DNA from: an uncultured Oscillospiraceae bacterium
GTDB taxonomy: Bacteria; Bacillota; Clostridia; Oscillospirales; Acutalibacteraceae
Length of the DNA: 50,547 bases
NCBI GenBank assembly: GCA_900547305.1
Contig: URGH01000010.1
Coordinates: forward strand, 1-50,547
Reading direction: 5' to 3'
In this document: in pieces, positions 24,872 through 32,986 of the stretch
How the letters are laid out: every line of letters starts with the position of its first letter
Numbering within the stretch: position 1 is the stretch's first letter
Program-made: the position numbers and the translations under genes
Notes under the pieces: generated by a model
Told to the model about the DNA's origin: nothing
The model's database searches: none
What the model saw: only the letters and a program-made list of their open reading frames with translations

Positions 24872-27529
24872 TTGAAAATGTATAAGGGAAAGCATAACGA
24901 CGATCTGTTTTCACTTATTGATAATAAAGATAACTTCGGGGAAAGCGATTCCTTTAATTCATTTCAAAACCACGGTGCTTTGACCCCCGAGGAGGTGCTG
25001 GGGCAAAACAGCTTTACGCCCGCAAACGCCCAGCCGACAGGCGCGCTTGAGGCGCTTAAAAAGCGTATGCTTGCGGCGCAGCAGGAGGAGGCAGAAAAGG
25101 CGAAACAGGAGCCGGAAAAGACCGCTGAGGTAAAAGCGGCAGCGGAACCGGAAACCCGCCCCGAACCGCCAAAAGCCCCGGAAGTGCCTGAAATAAACAC
25201 CCCGGTAAACTCGGAGTCGCTTTTTGACTTTGATTATTTTGATAATGTTAAACCCGAAACGGAAAAGCCCGTAATACCCGAAAAGCCCGCCAAACCCCAA
25301 AAGCCCGAAAAATCGCTGCTTGAAAAGTGCCGCCCGTTTATTATTGACGATGAGGGGCACGACTCGGCAATGAAAGAAACGCCGACCTACAAGCTTGAAA
25401 GTGTGGCGGATATTTTAAACAACCAAAGCGCCAAAACGCTTGACAGGCTTTCGGAAAAATATGAAATTGAATTTGACGATTTAGGGCACAGCAAGCCCGC
25501 CGCGCCCGAAAAAGCGCCCGAAACCCCTAAACGCGAGGTATTTGAAGAAAAAATGCCCGCCGCGCGGGATATACAAACCAATGTGCCGCGCATTATATCG
25601 GATATTGATTCGGACGGCGGCGAGAGCGCAGTCGAAATGCCCGATATTTCGAGCACGGCGACGATAAAATTTACGCCTGTGACCGACAGCGACTCAACCT
25701 CCCGAATCAGCGTGAGCTCGCAAACACGGTCTATTGACCTGACGGGCGAGCTGTCACGCCTGCCCGAGAGCACCGATGACGACGCAGACCCCGAAACCCG
25801 CCTTGGGCAAAACGAGTTTGAGGACTACAAGCCCGCCGACGAATTTGAGGATGAAAGCGAAACAAAGCACTTTTTGCGGAAATTATCGCTTATTAAGCGA
25901 GGCAGCTTTTTGCGCTGCGTATCAACGGTGCTTTTAACCCTTATAACGGCGTTTGCGGAGCTGCCGTTTATGTCGGCGCTGCTTATTGCGCAGACAAAAG
26001 TCAGTATGACGGTATACACCGCCGTGCTTGGTATAATAATACTTATAAACCTTGATATGTTTAAGAGAGTTCCGAAAATTTTCAGCCGCTTTTCAACGCC
26101 CGATATTTTCGCGGTTACCGCCTCGCTTTCGGTAATGCTTTATTCGGTTATAGGCATACTGAAAAACGAAATAACGCTTAATATGCTGCTGCTTGCCGCG
26201 TTTATACTGTCTGTGCGCTCTGTCGCCGCGTTTTTCCGCGCCGCGCACACGCTTACAGGCTTCAAGCAAATAGCGGGCAACAAGCCGAAACGCGCGGTAA
26301 AGCTGATAAACGACCCCGCCGTTACGTTTGCTATGGCGAAAAATTCGATTGAGGGCGATGTTTTAGCAGCTGCCCCCCGCAGAACGGCACATATTGACGA
26401 TTATATGAAATACACCTCGTTCCGCGTTTATTTCAGCGGCAAGCTGCCTGTTATAACGGTGGTGTCGCTGCTTTTATCGGTAATACTGGGCTTTGCATGC
26501 GCAGCATATTTTGACGGTATGCTTTACGGCTTTTACAGCGCCGCCGCAGTACAGTGCATTGCCGCTGTGCCGGTGATTTTCCTTATAGACGATATGCCGC
26601 TTTACTCCGCCTCGAAAAAGCTTGCACGCAAGGGCGCCGAAATAGCGGGAAAAATGGGCGCGGAATACCTTGAAAAGGTAAACGCAATAGTTTTAAGCTC
26701 TGAAGACCTGTTCCCCTCGGGCACGGTTACGCTGCACAATATGCAGCTTTTATCGGATAACAGCATTGACGATACCATAATGCGCGCAGCGTCCCTTACC
26801 GACAGCCTTTCAAGCCCGCTGGCGCCTATATTCAAAAAAATTGCGGGAACGGTGGGCGACTTTGTAATGCCCGATTCCGATACGGTTAAATATGAGGACA
26901 AAATGGGTGTTTCCGGCTGGGTAAACAACAAGCTTTTGTTTGTGGGCAACCGCACGCTTATGGAGGCGCACGGAATTGACGTCCCGAGTATTGAAATCGA
27001 CCGAAAACTTTTGCGTAGAGGGTATTTTCCTGTCTATGTTGCAACCGACGATAAGGCTTGCGCCCTGCTTGCCGTGCAGTACACGGTAAAGCCCGAGCTT
27101 GCGCGGGAGTTCAGAAAAATATCCGCCATGGGTATTACAATGCTTATAGACAGCTCAGACCCGAACCTGACGGAAGAAATGATATGCGATTATATGGGGC
27201 TTTACGATGATTCGGTAAAGGTTATGAGCACAGCCGGCTGCCATATGTATAAAAACGCAGTAACATACACAGAGCATTGCTCCGCCCCCGCCGCGTATAA
27301 GGGCAACCCCGTTGCGCTGGCAGCACTGGTGAGCAGCGCGGTTAAAATAAAAAAATCAAGCCTTTTACTGGCGGTATTTTACGCGCTTAGCTGTGTAGCG
27401 GGCGTGGTTATGTTTGCCTACACCTCGTTCAGCGGCTCAGGCTCTGTGCTCGGCAGCGCGACGGTATTACTTTACTGTCTTATAAGCACGGTGGTCTCTG
27501 CAATACTTTATCTTACAGGTAAACCGTAA
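24872..27529 (+). CDS. Large membrane protein, degenerate P-type ATPase-like, with a long disordered N-terminus
   Basis: This 885-residue protein has an acidic, Pro/Glu/Lys-rich, disordered N-terminal region (about 1-335) followed by membrane helices from about 345. The layout of the rest follows a P1B-type ATPase: a membrane pair, a helix leading to KKLARKGAEIAGKMGAEYL near 590, an N-domain segment with VGNRTLMEAHGID near 690 and a P-domain-like ending, then two C-terminal helices. The phosphorylation motif DKTGT is replaced by LSSEDLFPSGT near 608, and the membrane CPC-type ligand is absent (IAAVPVIF). It therefore cannot form the usual aspartyl phosphate. Start TTG at 24872 follows AAGGAAGTG. 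Confidence 0.72.
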   Translation: MKMYKGKHNDDLFSLIDNKDNFGESDSFNSFQNHGALTPEEVLGQNSFTPANAQPTGALEALKKRMLAAQQEEAEKAKQEPEKTAEVKAAAEPETRPEPPKAPEVPEINTPVNSESLFDFDYFDNVKPETEKPVIPEKPAKPQKPEKSLLEKCRPFIIDDEGHDSAMKETPTYKLESVADILNNQSAKTLDRLSEKYEIEFDDLGHSKPAAPEKAPETPKREVFEEKMPAARDIQTNVPRIISDIDSDGGESAVEMPDISSTATIKFTPVTDSDSTSRISVSSQTRSIDLTGELSRLPESTDDDADPETRLGQNEFEDYKPADEFEDESETKHFLRKLSLIKRGSFLRCVSTVLLTLITAFAELPFMSALLIAQTKVSMTVYTAVLGIIILINLDMFKRVPKIFSRFSTPDIFAVTASLSVMLYSVIGILKNEITLNMLLLAAFILSVRSVAAFFRAAHTLTGFKQIAGNKPKRAVKLINDPAVTFAMAKNSIEGDVLAAAPRRTAHIDDYMKYTSFRVYFSGKLPVITVVSLLLSVILGFACAAYFDGMLYGFYSAAAVQCIAAVPVIFLIDDMPLYSASKKLARKGAEIAGKMGAEYLEKVNAIVLSSEDLFPSGTVTLHNMQLLSDNSIDDTIMRAASLTDSLSSPLAPIFKKIAGTVGDFVMPDSDTVKYEDKMGVSGWVNNKLLFVGNRTLMEAHGIDVPSIEIDRKLLRRGYFPVYVATDDKACALLAVQYTVKPELAREFRKISAMGITMLIDSSDPNLTEEMICDYMGLYDDSVKVMSTAGCHMYKNAVTYTEHCSAPAAYKGNPVALAALVSSAVKIKKSSLLLAVFYALSCVAGVVMFAYTSFSGSGSVLGSATVLLYCLISTVVSAILYLTGKP

Positions 27530-27545
27530 TACAGGAGGAAGAAAA

Positions 27546-29462
27546 ATGTCAGAAAAGAAGAAGTTTTACATTACTACGGCAATAGCCTATGCCTCGCGAA
27601 AACCGCATATCGGCAACGCTTACGATATAGTGCTGGCGGATATGATAGCGCGCTATAAAAAAATGATGGGCTTTGACGTGTTTTTACAGACCGGCTCTGA
27701 CGAGCATGGGCAGAAAATTGAAGAATACGCCAAGGCAGAGGGCATAAGCCCGCAGGAGTATGTGGATAAGATCGCCGCGCAGATAAAAGAGGTGTGGAAC
27801 AGCCTTAACACCGATTACGATAAATTTATACGCACGACCGATAAGGACCACGAAAAGGTAATACAGAAAATTTTCAAAAAGCTTTATGACCAAGGCGATA
27901 TTTACAAGGGACATTACGAGGGTAAATACTGCGTTCCCTGCGAGTCGTTCTTTACCGCCTCGCAGTTAGTGGACGGCAAGTGCCCCGACTGCGGCAGAGA
28001 GGTTATAGACTCAAAAGAAGAGGCATATTTCTTAAAGCTTTCAAAATATCAGGACAGGCTGCTTGAATATTACGAGCAGAACCCCGATTTCATAAAGCCC
28101 GAATCCCGCAAAAACGAGATGATAAACAACTTTTTAAAGCCCGGACTTTCCGACCTTTGCATTTCGCGCAGCTCCTTTAAGTGGGGCATACCCGTTCCGT
28201 TTGATGAAAAGCACGTTATTTACGTTTGGATAGACGCGCTTTCAAACTATATTACGGGCGTGGGCTACGACCCCGACGGCAGCTCAGAGCAGTTTGAAAA
28301 GCTGTGGCCTGCCGACCTGCACGTTATAGGTAAGGATATAGTGCGTTTCCACACAATTTATTGGCCCATAATTTTAATGGCGCTGGGGCTGCCGCTGCCG
28401 AAGCAGGTTTTGGGTCACCCGTGGCTGCTTGTGGGTGAGGACAAAATGTCAAAATCCAAGGGCAACACAATTTACGCCGACGATATGACAAAACGCTTCG
28501 GAATAGACGCGGTAAGGTATTACCTGCTTTCCGAAATGCCCTTCGCGCAGGACGGCACCATAACCTACGAAAGCTTTATTACAAAATACAATGCGGATTT
28601 AGCCAACACCCTCGGCAACCTTGTGAACCGCTCAATTGCAATGACGAATAAATATTTCGGCGGTAAGGTGACAAAAGGCGAAAATATAGAAGGTTGCGAT
28701 AAAGAGCTGATTGATGCAGCGAATGATACGGTTAAAAAGTATTATGAGCTTATGGATAGTTACCGCAACGCCGATGCGTGCGAGGCGGTTATGAACCTTG
28801 CAAAGCGCTGCAATAAATACATTGACGAGACAGCCCCCTGGGCGCTTGCAAAGGACGAGAGCAAAAAGGCATATCTTGAAAATGTGCTTTACAATCTGCT
28901 TGAATGTATACGTCTTTTGGGGCTTATGCTTTCGCCTATTATTCCCGATAGCTCAAAATCAATTGCTGAGCAATTAAATAACGGCAGCACCGAGCTTGCT
29001 TTCGGCGCTGTTACCGAGTATTCCGTAGGCGCGCCCACTCCGCTTTTCGCCCGCTTAGACACGGAAAAGGTTTTAGCCGAAATAGCGGCGGAAAAGGCAG
29101 CGGAGCAGAAAAAAGCCGAAAACGTTGTGACTATGGCGCAAATAGGAATTGAGGACTTTGCCAAAGTAGAGCTGCGCGCGGCAAAAATCACGGCTTGCGA
29201 GCCTATTCCCAAGGCTAAAAAGCTTTTAAAGCTGACCCTTGACGACGGCAGCGGCTTATCGCGCACCGTAGCTTCTGGAATTGCTATGTATTATAAGCCC
29301 GAGGAGCTTATTGGTCACACGGTAATTGTGGTGGCAAACCTGAAGCCCGCAAAGCTTTGCGGCGTAGAGTCAAACGGGATGATTTTAGCGGCGGATTGCG
29401 CCGATAATGACGTAAAGGTACTGTTTATTGATAACGTACCCGCAGGCAGCAAAATAAGATGA
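27546..29462 (+). CDS. metG: Methionyl-tRNA synthetase
   Basis: This 638-residue class I synthetase charges tRNA-Met. It has the HIGH motif as KPHIGNAYD (about 18-26), the KMSKS loop as EDKMSKSKGN near 298, and a single zinc knuckle CVPC...CPDC (about 126-148) of the MetG2 type. A C-terminal tRNA-binding domain of EMAP-II/Arc1p type (about 535-638, FAKVELRAAKI) promotes dimerisation and tRNA capture. GGAGG precedes the ATG. The stop overlaps the tatD start. Confidence 0.97.
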   Translation: MSEKKKFYITTAIAYASRKPHIGNAYDIVLADMIARYKKMMGFDVFLQTGSDEHGQKIEEYAKAEGISPQEYVDKIAAQIKEVWNSLNTDYDKFIRTTDKDHEKVIQKIFKKLYDQGDIYKGHYEGKYCVPCESFFTASQLVDGKCPDCGREVIDSKEEAYFLKLSKYQDRLLEYYEQNPDFIKPESRKNEMINNFLKPGLSDLCISRSSFKWGIPVPFDEKHVIYVWIDALSNYITGVGYDPDGSSEQFEKLWPADLHVIGKDIVRFHTIYWPIILMALGLPLPKQVLGHPWLLVGEDKMSKSKGNTIYADDMTKRFGIDAVRYYLLSEMPFAQDGTITYESFITKYNADLANTLGNLVNRSIAMTNKYFGGKVTKGENIEGCDKELIDAANDTVKKYYELMDSYRNADACEAVMNLAKRCNKYIDETAPWALAKDESKKAYLENVLYNLLECIRLLGLMLSPIIPDSSKSIAEQLNNGSTELAFGAVTEYSVGAPTPLFARLDTEKVLAEIAAEKAAEQKKAENVVTMAQIGIEDFAKVELRAAKITACEPIPKAKKLLKLTLDDGSGLSRTVASGIAMYYKPEELIGHTVIVVANLKPAKLCGVESNGMILAADCADNDVKVLFIDNVPAGSKIR

Positions 29463-30241
29463 CGGATTTCCCGAATTATCCATATACAGAACCGCTGATT
29501 TTTGACAGCCACGCGCACTATGACGACGCGAAATTCGACGAAATTCGCACAGAGCTTTTAGCCGAACTGCCTGCTCACGGCGTTTGCGGCGTTGTAAACT
29601 GCGGGTGCGATACCGAGTCCTCAAAAGCGGCGCTGGCGCTTGCCGAAAAATACCCTTATTTTTACGCCGCGGTGGGCATACACCCCGAAAATATAGGCGG
29701 CGGGCAGGTAACGGAAATTGAAGAATTAGCACGCCGCAAAAAATGCGTGGCGATAGGCGAAATAGGGCTTGATTATTACTGGGTGGATGATAACAAAGAG
29801 CAGCAAAAGGCGCTTTTTGAAAAGCAGCTTGTTTTGGCGAACAGGTTAAATTTGCCCGTAATAGTGCATGACCGCGAAGCCCACGCAGATACGCTGGAGC
29901 TTTTAAAAAAGCACCGCTCCAAGGGTGTGGTGCATAGCTTTTCGGGCAGCGCGGAAATGGCAAAGGAAATTTTGAATTTGGGTATGTATATAGGCATAGG
30001 CGGCGTTTTAACCTTTAAAAACGCCAAAAAGCTGCCCGAGATTGCAGCCGCTCTGCCGAGCGACAGATTTCTGCTTGAAACCGACGCGCCCTATTTAGCG
30101 CCCGTGCCCTACCGCTCAAAAATAAATAATTCGGCACTGATTTTACTTGTCGCCGAAAAATTAGCGGAGCTTCGAAACACCGATTGCGAAAGCATTTTGC
30201 AAAGTTCTTTTGAAAACGCCGAAAAATTATTCGGAATATAA
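29459..30241 (+). CDS. tatD: TatD family metal-dependent DNase/deoxyribonuclease
   Basis: This 260-residue TIM-barrel protein has the TatD metal ligands: FDSHAHYDD near 15, GEIGLDYYW near 100, VIVHDREA near 138, VHSFSGS near 163 and ETDAPYLAP near 208. TatD proteins are magnesium-dependent 3'-5' exonucleases, and some are D-amino-acyl hydrolases. It overlaps metG by four bases (ATGA), the classic metG-tatD pairing in Firmicutes. Confidence 0.93.
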   Translation: MTDFPNYPYTEPLIFDSHAHYDDAKFDEIRTELLAELPAHGVCGVVNCGCDTESSKAALALAEKYPYFYAAVGIHPENIGGGQVTEIEELARRKKCVAIGEIGLDYYWVDDNKEQQKALFEKQLVLANRLNLPVIVHDREAHADTLELLKKHRSKGVVHSFSGSAEMAKEILNLGMYIGIGGVLTFKNAKKLPEIAAALPSDRFLLETDAPYLAPVPYRSKINNSALILLVAEKLAELRNTDCESILQSSFENAEKLFGI

Positions 30242-30250
30242 GTATAATTT

Positions 30251-30295
30251 TCACCCCGCCGGCAAATAATAAAGGCTGAAAGCGGGGTGATTTTT
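30251..30295 (+). terminator. Hairpin after tatD that covers the next ribosome-binding site
   Basis: TCACCCCGC (30251-30259) pairs with GCGGGGTGA (30282-30290), followed by TTTTT. It looks like the tatD terminator, but its 3' arm GGGGTGA is also the Shine-Dalgarno site of the small gene at 30296. Confidence 0.68.
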
Positions 30296-30421
30296 GTGGA
30301 AAACAATCAGAACAAGAATAACCAGAACAACAACCAGAATAAGAACAACCAGAACAAGGAACAGAACAAAAACAATCAGAATAATCAGAACAAAAAAAAC
30401 GACAACAACAACGATTACTGA
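30296..30421 (+). CDS. 41-residue Asn/Gln/Lys-rich low-complexity protein
   Basis: A GTG start at 30296, five bases after GGGGTGA, opens a 41-codon frame made almost only of Asn, Gln and Lys (for example MENNQNKNNQNNNQ), ending NDNNNDY. It has no fold that I recognise and may be a disordered or prion-like peptide. The clean stop, the ribosome-binding site and its own strong terminator argue that it is a real gene. Low-complexity coding could also be chance, so confidence is moderate. Confidence 0.55.
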   Translation: MENNQNKNNQNNNQNKNNQNKEQNKNNQNNQNKKNDNNNDY

Positions 30422-30423
30422 TA

Positions 30424-30471
30424 AAAAAAGCACGGCAGACGGATATGTTTATTCGCCTGCCGTGCTTTTTT
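30424..30471 (+). terminator. Intrinsic terminator after the Asn/Gln-rich gene
   Basis: A 15-bp stem, AAAAAAGCACGGCAG (30424-30438) with CTGCCGTGCTTTTTT (30457-30471), ends in a T run. Confidence 0.88.
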
Positions 30472-30496
30472 GAGGGGTATTTTTTAGCTTGTAACA

Positions 30497-30670
30497 ACCC
30501 CTCCGTCAAAACTTCGTTTTGCCACCGTCTCGGCTGTCGCCTCGGTCGGTGCTTCTGCTTTGCAGAGGTGTCCACAGGACACCCGCACCCTTACACAGGG
30601 GAGGCATTTAGGCTCCCTTCTTTTGCGATAGCAAACAGAGGGGAGCTGTCAACGAAGTTGACTGAGGGGT
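30497..30670. repeat. MITE-like palindromic repeat element
   Basis: The left end ACCCCTCCGTCAAAACTTCG is a degenerate inverted match of the right end, which reads CGAAGTTGACTGAGGGGT. The inside holds further hairpins, including AGGCTCCCTTC...AGAGGGGAGCT. I recall similar GGGGAG/CTCCCC repeats in many Clostridia genomes. It carries no reading frame and no transposase. Confidence 0.6.
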
Positions 30671-30674
30671 ATTT

Positions 30675-30707
30675 TCTAATGTCTAGCGTCTAATATCTAA
30701 CGTCTAA
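30675..30707. repeat. Short 14-bp tandem repeat
   Basis: TCTAATGTCTAGCG (30675-30688) is followed by TCTAATATCTAACG (30689-30702) and a partial third unit. It abuts the MITE-like element. Confidence 0.7.
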
Positions 30708-30723
30708 ATTGGCTGAGAGGGAT

Positions 30724-30957
30724 TTAACCTTTAGACCCTTTCGGAAACGGCAAATTTTCAGGCAGACCCAAAATATAATCTGCCGACACATTATAATAAA
30801 TACATAACGCCTTTTTTATATGCGCGGATATTTCGCTTTCCCCGCGTTCCTACCGCTGATACTGCGTTGTGTGCTCATTGAGCAATTCTGTAATTTGCGC
30901 TTGGGTTTTATCGTTATCCTCGCTTAAATCGCGTATTCTTTGATATTTATATTTCAC
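30724..30957 (-). pseudogene. XRE-family regulator interrupted by an amber codon
   Basis: Read on the minus strand from a GTG at 30957, the frame gives an HTH_XRE protein of about 77 codons. It begins VKYKYQRIRDLSEDNDKTQ, continues through ITELLNEHTTQYQR and ends SADYILGLPENLPF. At codon 36 a TAG (30852-30850) stands where the family has an aromatic residue before ERGE. A single base change (TAT, TAC or TGG to TAG) explains it. The downstream part stays in frame, so this is a recent nonsense mutation or an unusual suppressed gene. No clear ribosome-binding site is seen. Confidence 0.72.
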
Positions 30958-31057
30958 CTCAAAACCATTCTGTCAAAAACATAAAAAGCAAGCTTCGCGG
31001 AATTTGGAAGGCTTGAACAGCCCGAAACCCGCCCGCCTTATGCTCGCTTATATAATT

Positions 31058-32386
31058 TTACGGCAAAAACCGCTCCCTTTTACATTCAATCATAACGATT
31101 TTTTGCGGCGGAATCGGTATTTCGCCCGAAAAGTCAATCTCGGTTTCGGTAAGACCCTCGGTACCGTCTAACACTCGGTATTTTTCAAAGCTCCATCCGT
31201 CCGAAAGCCGTAAATTAAGGTTAATTGTTTCGGGTTTTATGTTAACCGTTAAAATCTTCCCTATCCTGCCGTCGGCTGCCGCCAAAATCGGTAGTATCCC
31301 ATCGGAAATTATTTCCGCCTGATTTTCCAGCCTATAAAGCTCGCCGAAGGAATGAATTGCAAAATATGCGGGAAAAATATCCGACCTTATCGGGTCAAAT
31401 AATCCCTGATATAAGCCGTCAACCTGACCGTCGTAATACATCAGCATATCCAGCGGCTTATCATGCAGGCTTAATATCATTTCGGATATATAGCAGGCGT
31501 CCGCTTCGGTTCCGCGCCGCTCTGTACCGGGGTTCCACTCATTTAAAATACTTTCTGTGCCATATAATCCGTATTTATCCAGTTCCCGCCGCACATAGTC
31601 GCAGTAATATCGGTTATTTTCGCTGTCTGCATAGCTGTGCCATGAGAAAAAATCCAACGGAGATAAATGCTCGGGCGAGGTTATGAATTTCAAAAATTCC
31701 TGAAAGAATGTAATAAAATATTCCGTTCTGTCTGATGAATTGGCTTTTTTCTCAAACACGTCGTTAAGCGCGTAAAATCCGCACGAAGCATACCCGCCTA
31801 TCTTTATATACGGAAACCTTTCTTTAAGATAATTTGAGGCGGTTTCATAAAGAGCAAAATATTGTTCCATTGTGCCTTTCCACATGGGATTATCTTCGAT
31901 TAAAGGTTCATTGTCGGGCTCGTTCCATATTTCCCAGTATTTAATGTTATAGCGGTAGCCGTTCGCCCAGCCGTGATTGTAATGCTTAATTATGCCCTCG
32001 CAAATTTGCGCCCATTTCAGGTTATTCTTAGGCGGGAAAATATGATACGCCTTTATAAAATGCTCGTTTTCAATTGTGGCTCCTAATCGGAAAAACGGCT
32101 CTGTGCCGCACCTTACAAGCTCGGCTATTAACCAATCGGTAAAAGCGAAATCGTAGGAATCGGGATCAAACGGGTCGGCGCTCATATCTCTGAATATATT
32201 TTCAATATCCACAAAAGTAAAACCGCCGAATCTCCCGCCCGTATCGTGCAAACGTGAATACGGTACGCCAGCCTCGGTCAAAAAGTGAAAGAGTTTATTT
32301 GATACGCCTATAATCGGCGCATTATTAACGGCATGAAACGGCTTGATTTTTCCTTCCGTGTTTTCAAAATCAATAAATATGCTCAT
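31058..32386 (-). CDS. Glycoside hydrolase family 39 (beta-xylosidase-like)
   Basis: This 442-residue protein has a TIM barrel with the acid/base in YWEIWNEPDNEP near residue 153 and the nucleophile in ILNEWNPG near 282, both as in GH39. A short C-terminal beta domain (about 365-442) follows. It has no signal peptide, so it acts on imported xylo-oligosaccharides or related beta-glycosides. The ATG at 32386 follows GAGGAG. It is a single-gene unit. Confidence 0.87.
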   Translation of the reverse strand: MSIFIDFENTEGKIKPFHAVNNAPIIGVSNKLFHFLTEAGVPYSRLHDTGGRFGGFTFVDIENIFRDMSADPFDPDSYDFAFTDWLIAELVRCGTEPFFRLGATIENEHFIKAYHIFPPKNNLKWAQICEGIIKHYNHGWANGYRYNIKYWEIWNEPDNEPLIEDNPMWKGTMEQYFALYETASNYLKERFPYIKIGGYASCGFYALNDVFEKKANSSDRTEYFITFFQEFLKFITSPEHLSPLDFFSWHSYADSENNRYYCDYVRRELDKYGLYGTESILNEWNPGTERRGTEADACYISEMILSLHDKPLDMLMYYDGQVDGLYQGLFDPIRSDIFPAYFAIHSFGELYRLENQAEIISDGILPILAAADGRIGKILTVNIKPETINLNLRLSDGWSFEKYRVLDGTEGLTETEIDFSGEIPIPPQKIVMIECKRERFLP

Positions 32387-32406
32387 AGGCTTTTCTCCTC
32401 AAAAAG

Positions 32407-32418
32407 TGAAACGTTTAA
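32407..32418. promoter_or_regulatory. Candidate LacI-type operator before the GH39 gene
   Basis: TGAAACGTTTAA is a near-palindrome with a central CG of the kind LacI-family repressors bind. It lies in the leader of the GH39 gene. Only one copy was seen and the regulator is not in the window. Confidence 0.35.
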
Positions 32419-32471
32419 TATGATTTCCAATTATATTTATAAAATCATAGAGAATACCGTTAGTATTTCAA

Positions 32472-32500
32472 ATTTTATCACATATTTTTTTCTTTGTAAA
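32472..32500 (-). promoter_or_regulatory. Promoter of the GH39 gene
   Basis: On the minus strand TTTACA (32500-32495) and TAAAAT (32477-32472) are 17 bases apart. Confidence 0.7.
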
Positions 32501-32603
32501 GCACTTTTTTCATCATCTCGCCATTAATCGGTTCACTTATTTGCTTTAATTTCGGCTTGCGAAATGATTATTCCGACATTGCAGAACGCATTCCCGAACC
32601 GCA

Positions 32604-32952
32604 GAAACAAATTAAACTTATTTATATTGAAAAAAAGAGCTGATGCGCTATAATATAAAAGTTGTATCAGCTCTTTTCGTATTTTCGGAAAAGCTGTATA
32701 TATTACAATAATCAAATACTTATAAAATAAGGAGATATGGGAATAAATGAAATTAGGAATGGTAATTGCCGAACCGCGTTTCATATGTCCGTATAATTCC
32801 TTAAAATCTCATAAAACCCGATAGTACCGCGGGTTTGAAAAAAATCACTTTAATATATCTTTATACTTCTCTATGCAAATCCACACCAAAATGGTGTAGT
32901 AAATGGTGAAGTAAGGTTTATGGTAAAAACGAAAAAAGAGCCTATGCAATAA
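32604..32952. repeat. Direct repeat, copy 1 (about 350 bp)
   Basis: It matches 40732-41082 over its whole length with few differences. A core of about 165 bases (32714-32878) is identical by eye. It contains a promoter-like pair (TTGAAA 32627, TATAAT 32649), an AAAGAGCTGAT/ATCAGCTCTTT hairpin and AAGGAGATATG. The frame after that ATG is only 19 codons and I do not call it a gene. The two copies bracket the 33-41 kb gene block. Confidence 0.93.
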
Positions 32953-32985
32953 CAATCCCCCACATTTTTAATGCGGGGGATTGTT
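32951..32985 (-). terminator. Terminator of the DUF262 gene
   Basis: AACAATCCCCC (32951-32961) pairs with GGGGGATTGTT (32975-32985). On the minus strand it ends in TTATT. Confidence 0.72.
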
Positions 32986-32986
32986 A

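Noticed and set aside
29385..29963. 192-residue minus-strand frame
   Set aside because: It is antisense to the metG end and tatD, both of which are well supported, and has a biased composition typical of shadow frames.
32737..32796. 19-codon frame in the direct repeats (MGINEIRNGNCRTAFHMSV)
   Set aside because: The Shine-Dalgarno sequence is only two bases from the ATG and conservation continues beyond the stop, so a peptide gene is not supported.
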